DNA from: Strongyloides papillosus
Lineage: Eukaryota; Nematoda; Chromadorea; Rhabditida; Strongyloididae
NCBI GenBank assembly: GCA_005656395.1
Contig: SRSI01000052.1
Span: 310,001 to 374,000 of the forward strand
DNA length: 64,000 bases
Direction of reading: 5' to 3'
The notes below the pieces were generated by a model that saw only the letters and a program-made list of their open reading frames with translations, was not told where the DNA came from and ran no database searches. Shown here one piece after another: positions 61,688-64,000 of this stretch. The position numbers were made by a program, and so were the translations under genes. Positions within the stretch are counted from its first letter, which is position 1. Each line of letters starts with the position of its first letter.

Positions 61688-64000
61688 ATGGTTTACCTTC
61701 GTCTATCCAAATTAGCCGGATCAGTTTCAACACTTCGCACTTTACATCAATCGGCGATTCGTTTTTGTTCAGTTCCAATATCTAAATTTGAAAAAGATGT
61801 CTTTCTTCCTTATGAAAAATTGAATAAAAATGTCAAAATTGTTAAGGAGAGGTAAGTTACCTGTGCTTATCGATTTTTTTTAATGAATTTGCTTCTATTG
61901 TAGACTTGGACGTCCTTTAACACTATCTGAAAAAATTCTTTACGGACATTTAGATGATCCCAAGAATCAAGATATCGAACGTGGTGTATCCTACTTACGT
62001 CTTAGACCTGATCGTGTTGCTATGCAAGATGCTACAGCCCAGATGGCTATGCTTCAATTTATTTCCTCTGGTTTACCAAAAGTTGCTGTCCCTTCCACAA
62101 TTCATTGTGACCATTTGATTGAGGCTCAGATTGGTGGAGATAAAGATCTTGCTAGAGCTAAGGACATTAATAAGGAGGTATATAATTTCCTTTCATCAGC
62201 AGGTAACAAATATGGCGTTGGTTTCTGGAAACCAGGATCTGGTATTATTCATCAAATTATCCTTGAAAATTATGCCTTCCCAGGTCTTTTACTTATTGGT
62301 ACTGATTCCCATACACCAAATGGTGGTGGACTAGGTGGACTTTGTATTGGTGTCGGTGGTGCTGATGCAGTTGATGTTATGGCTAATATTCCATGGGAAT
62401 TAAAATGTCCAAAAGTTATTGGAGTCAAATTGACTGGAAAGTTAAGTGGATGGACATCAGCCAAGGATGTTATACTTAAGGTTGCAGATATTCTCACCGT
62501 CAAGGGTGGCACTGGAGCAATTGTCGAATATTTCGGCGAAGGTGTTGACTCAATTTCTGCCACTGGTATGGCTACCATTTGTAACATGGGAGCTGAAATT
62601 GGAGCAACCACATCTGTTTTTCCATTTAATGAATCAATGGTTAAATATCTTGAAGCTACAAACCGCGCTGATATCGCAAAAGTAGCTTTGAAATATAAAG
62701 ATCTTCTTTCTGCCGACAAAGGAGCAAAGTATGACCAAATTATTGAAATTAATCTTGATACTCTTGTTCCACATATAAACGGACCTTTTACTCCAGATTT
62801 GGCTACACCAATTGATAAACTTGGTCAAAGAGCTAAGGAAAATCAATGGCCACTTGATGTTAAAGTCGGACTTATTGGATCATGTACCAATTCATCATAC
62901 GAAGATATGTGTCGTGCTGCATCAATTGCTAAACAAGCTTTGGACAGAGGAGTAAAGGCTAAATCAAAATTTACCATTACACCTGGTTCAGAACAAATTC
63001 GTGCCACTATTGAAAGAGATGGATTATCTAAGGTTTTCGAGCAATTTGGAGGAGTTGTCTTGGCTAATGCCTGTGGGCCATGTATTGGTCAATGGGATCG
63101 TAAAGATGTCAAAAAAGGAGAAAAAAATACAATTGTAACTTCATACAATAGAAACTTTACCGGAAGAAATGATGCCAATCCAGCTACACATGCATTTGTT
63201 GCTTCACCAGAATTAGTTACAGCTTTAGCAATTGCTGGAACATTGAACTTTGATCCACGAAAAGATACACTAAAAGGTGCTGATGGAAAAGAATTTAAGC
63301 TTCAACCACCAACAGGAGATTCTCTTCCAACCAAAGGATATGACCCCGGTGAGAATACTTACCAAAGCCCATCTGGAGCAGGAGATGTAGATGTATCACC
63401 TGAATCTCAACGTCTTCAACTACTTGCACCATTTTCTAAATTTGAAGGCAAAGACTTGGAAGATCTTACAATTTTAATAAAAGTCAAAGGAAAATGTACT
63501 ACCGATCACATTTCAGCTGCCGGACCATGGCTCAAATTTAGAGGACACTTGGATAACATTTCAAACAACCTTTTCTTGACTGCTGTTAATGCTGAAAATG
63601 GAGAAATGAACAAAGTTAAAAATCAAGTAACTGGAGAATATGGTTCTGTTCCTGAAACAGCACGTTATTATAAGTCTAAGGGAATTAATTGGATTGCAAT
63701 TGGTGATGAAAATTATGGTGAAGGTTCATCTAGAGAACATGCTGCCTTAGAACCACGTCATCTTGGAGGGCGTGCTATCATTGTCCGCTCATTTGCTCGC
63801 ATCCATGAAACAAATCTCAAGAAACAAGGAGTTCTTCCTCTTACATTTGCTAATAGTGCCGACTACGATAAAATCAGACCAGATGACAAGGTATCTCTCT
63901 TAGGATTGGTTTCAATTGCTCCTGGTTCACAAGTTACAGCCGTTTTAAAACACTCTGATGGAACACAAGAGAGCATTAAACTCAACCATACTATGAATGA
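61688..64000 (+). CDS. ACO2: Mitochondrial aconitate hydratase (partial, cut by window end)
   Basis: Exon 1 61688-61851 and exon 2 61904 to beyond 64000 (52-bp intron); about 753 residues of ~780 are in the window and the frame is intact. The N-terminus ([20 protein letters not shown], then QSAIRFCS) is a typical mitochondrial presequence, basic with no acidic residues. Iron-sulphur ligands are at C382 ([10 protein letters not shown]), C445 and C448 ([11 protein letters not shown]), nearly the human positions 385, 448 and 451. Active-site segments [25 protein letters not shown] and [14 protein letters not shown] are present. The enzyme isomerises citrate to isocitrate in the matrix TCA cycle. 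The ATG directly follows TTTGTTTCAG (61687), so trans-splicing or a 5' leader intron places the acceptor right at the start codon. Confidence 0.97.

Noticed and set aside
62270..62719. 149-codon antisense frame inside aconitase
   Set aside because: Shadow of a strongly conserved coding strand; Ser/Pro-rich antisense of Gly/Val-rich codons.

Overview
The window looks like nuclear DNA of a nematode. It is very AT-rich, its introns are tiny (mostly 35-60 bp, GTAAG/GTATG...TTTTAG or TTTCAG), and intergenic DNA is compact. Several start codons sit within a few bases of a TTTTAG/TTTCAG acceptor, as expected for spliced-leader trans-splicing. Composition and intron size suggest a Strongyloides-like clade IV nematode; that placement is inference, not measured.

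Twenty-one protein genes are supported, all with housekeeping-type products. Left to right: TTF2-like SNF2 ATPase (+), CBP80/NCBP1 (-), HP1-like chromodomain protein (+), TULP4-like WD40/tubby protein (-), a 4 kb AT-rich desert, SCAMP (+), an RCCD1-like RCC1-repeat protein (-), CSN5 (-), UDP-galactose 4-epimerase (+), long-chain acyl-CoA synthetase (-), short-form 3-phosphoglycerate dehydrogenase (+), neuropathy-target-esterase phospholipase (-), RFC5 (+), zeta-crystallin quinone reductase (-), ubiquitin E2 variant (+), BRWD/PHIP WD40-bromodomain protein (+), GT43 glucuronyltransferase (+), NCKAP1/GEX-3 (-), P5A ATPase ATP13A1 (+), FBXO25/32 F-box protein (-), NUP205-like nucleoporin (+), and mitochondrial aconitase (+, cut by the window end). 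From position 1 to about 35 kb the genes alternate strand almost perfectly, giving divergent promoters and convergent 3' ends; one convergent pair is separated by only 40 bp.

No operon-like functional cluster, mobile element, CRISPR array, tRNA or rRNA was found. I built exon models by hand from splice sites and frame. Fifteen genes give clean models. Six genes (SCAMP, RCCD1-like, CSN5, ACSL, NCKAP1, ATP13A1) need one to three single-base corrections each, ten in total, mostly in short homopolymers. Eight of the ten lie between 14.8 and 22.3 kb. Sequencing or assembly error is the simplest explanation, but it should be tested.

The biologically interesting points are: a BRWD protein with only one visible bromodomain; a NUP205 that ends about 400-600 residues early and contains two stopless 3n introns; a chromodomain protein with a possible degenerate chromoshadow domain; two intergenic TCACGTGA E-boxes, one a perfect 14-bp palindrome between lipid and serine metabolism genes; and a small foldable non-AT island inside the 4 kb desert. 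I did not find convincing evidence of a wholly new system.
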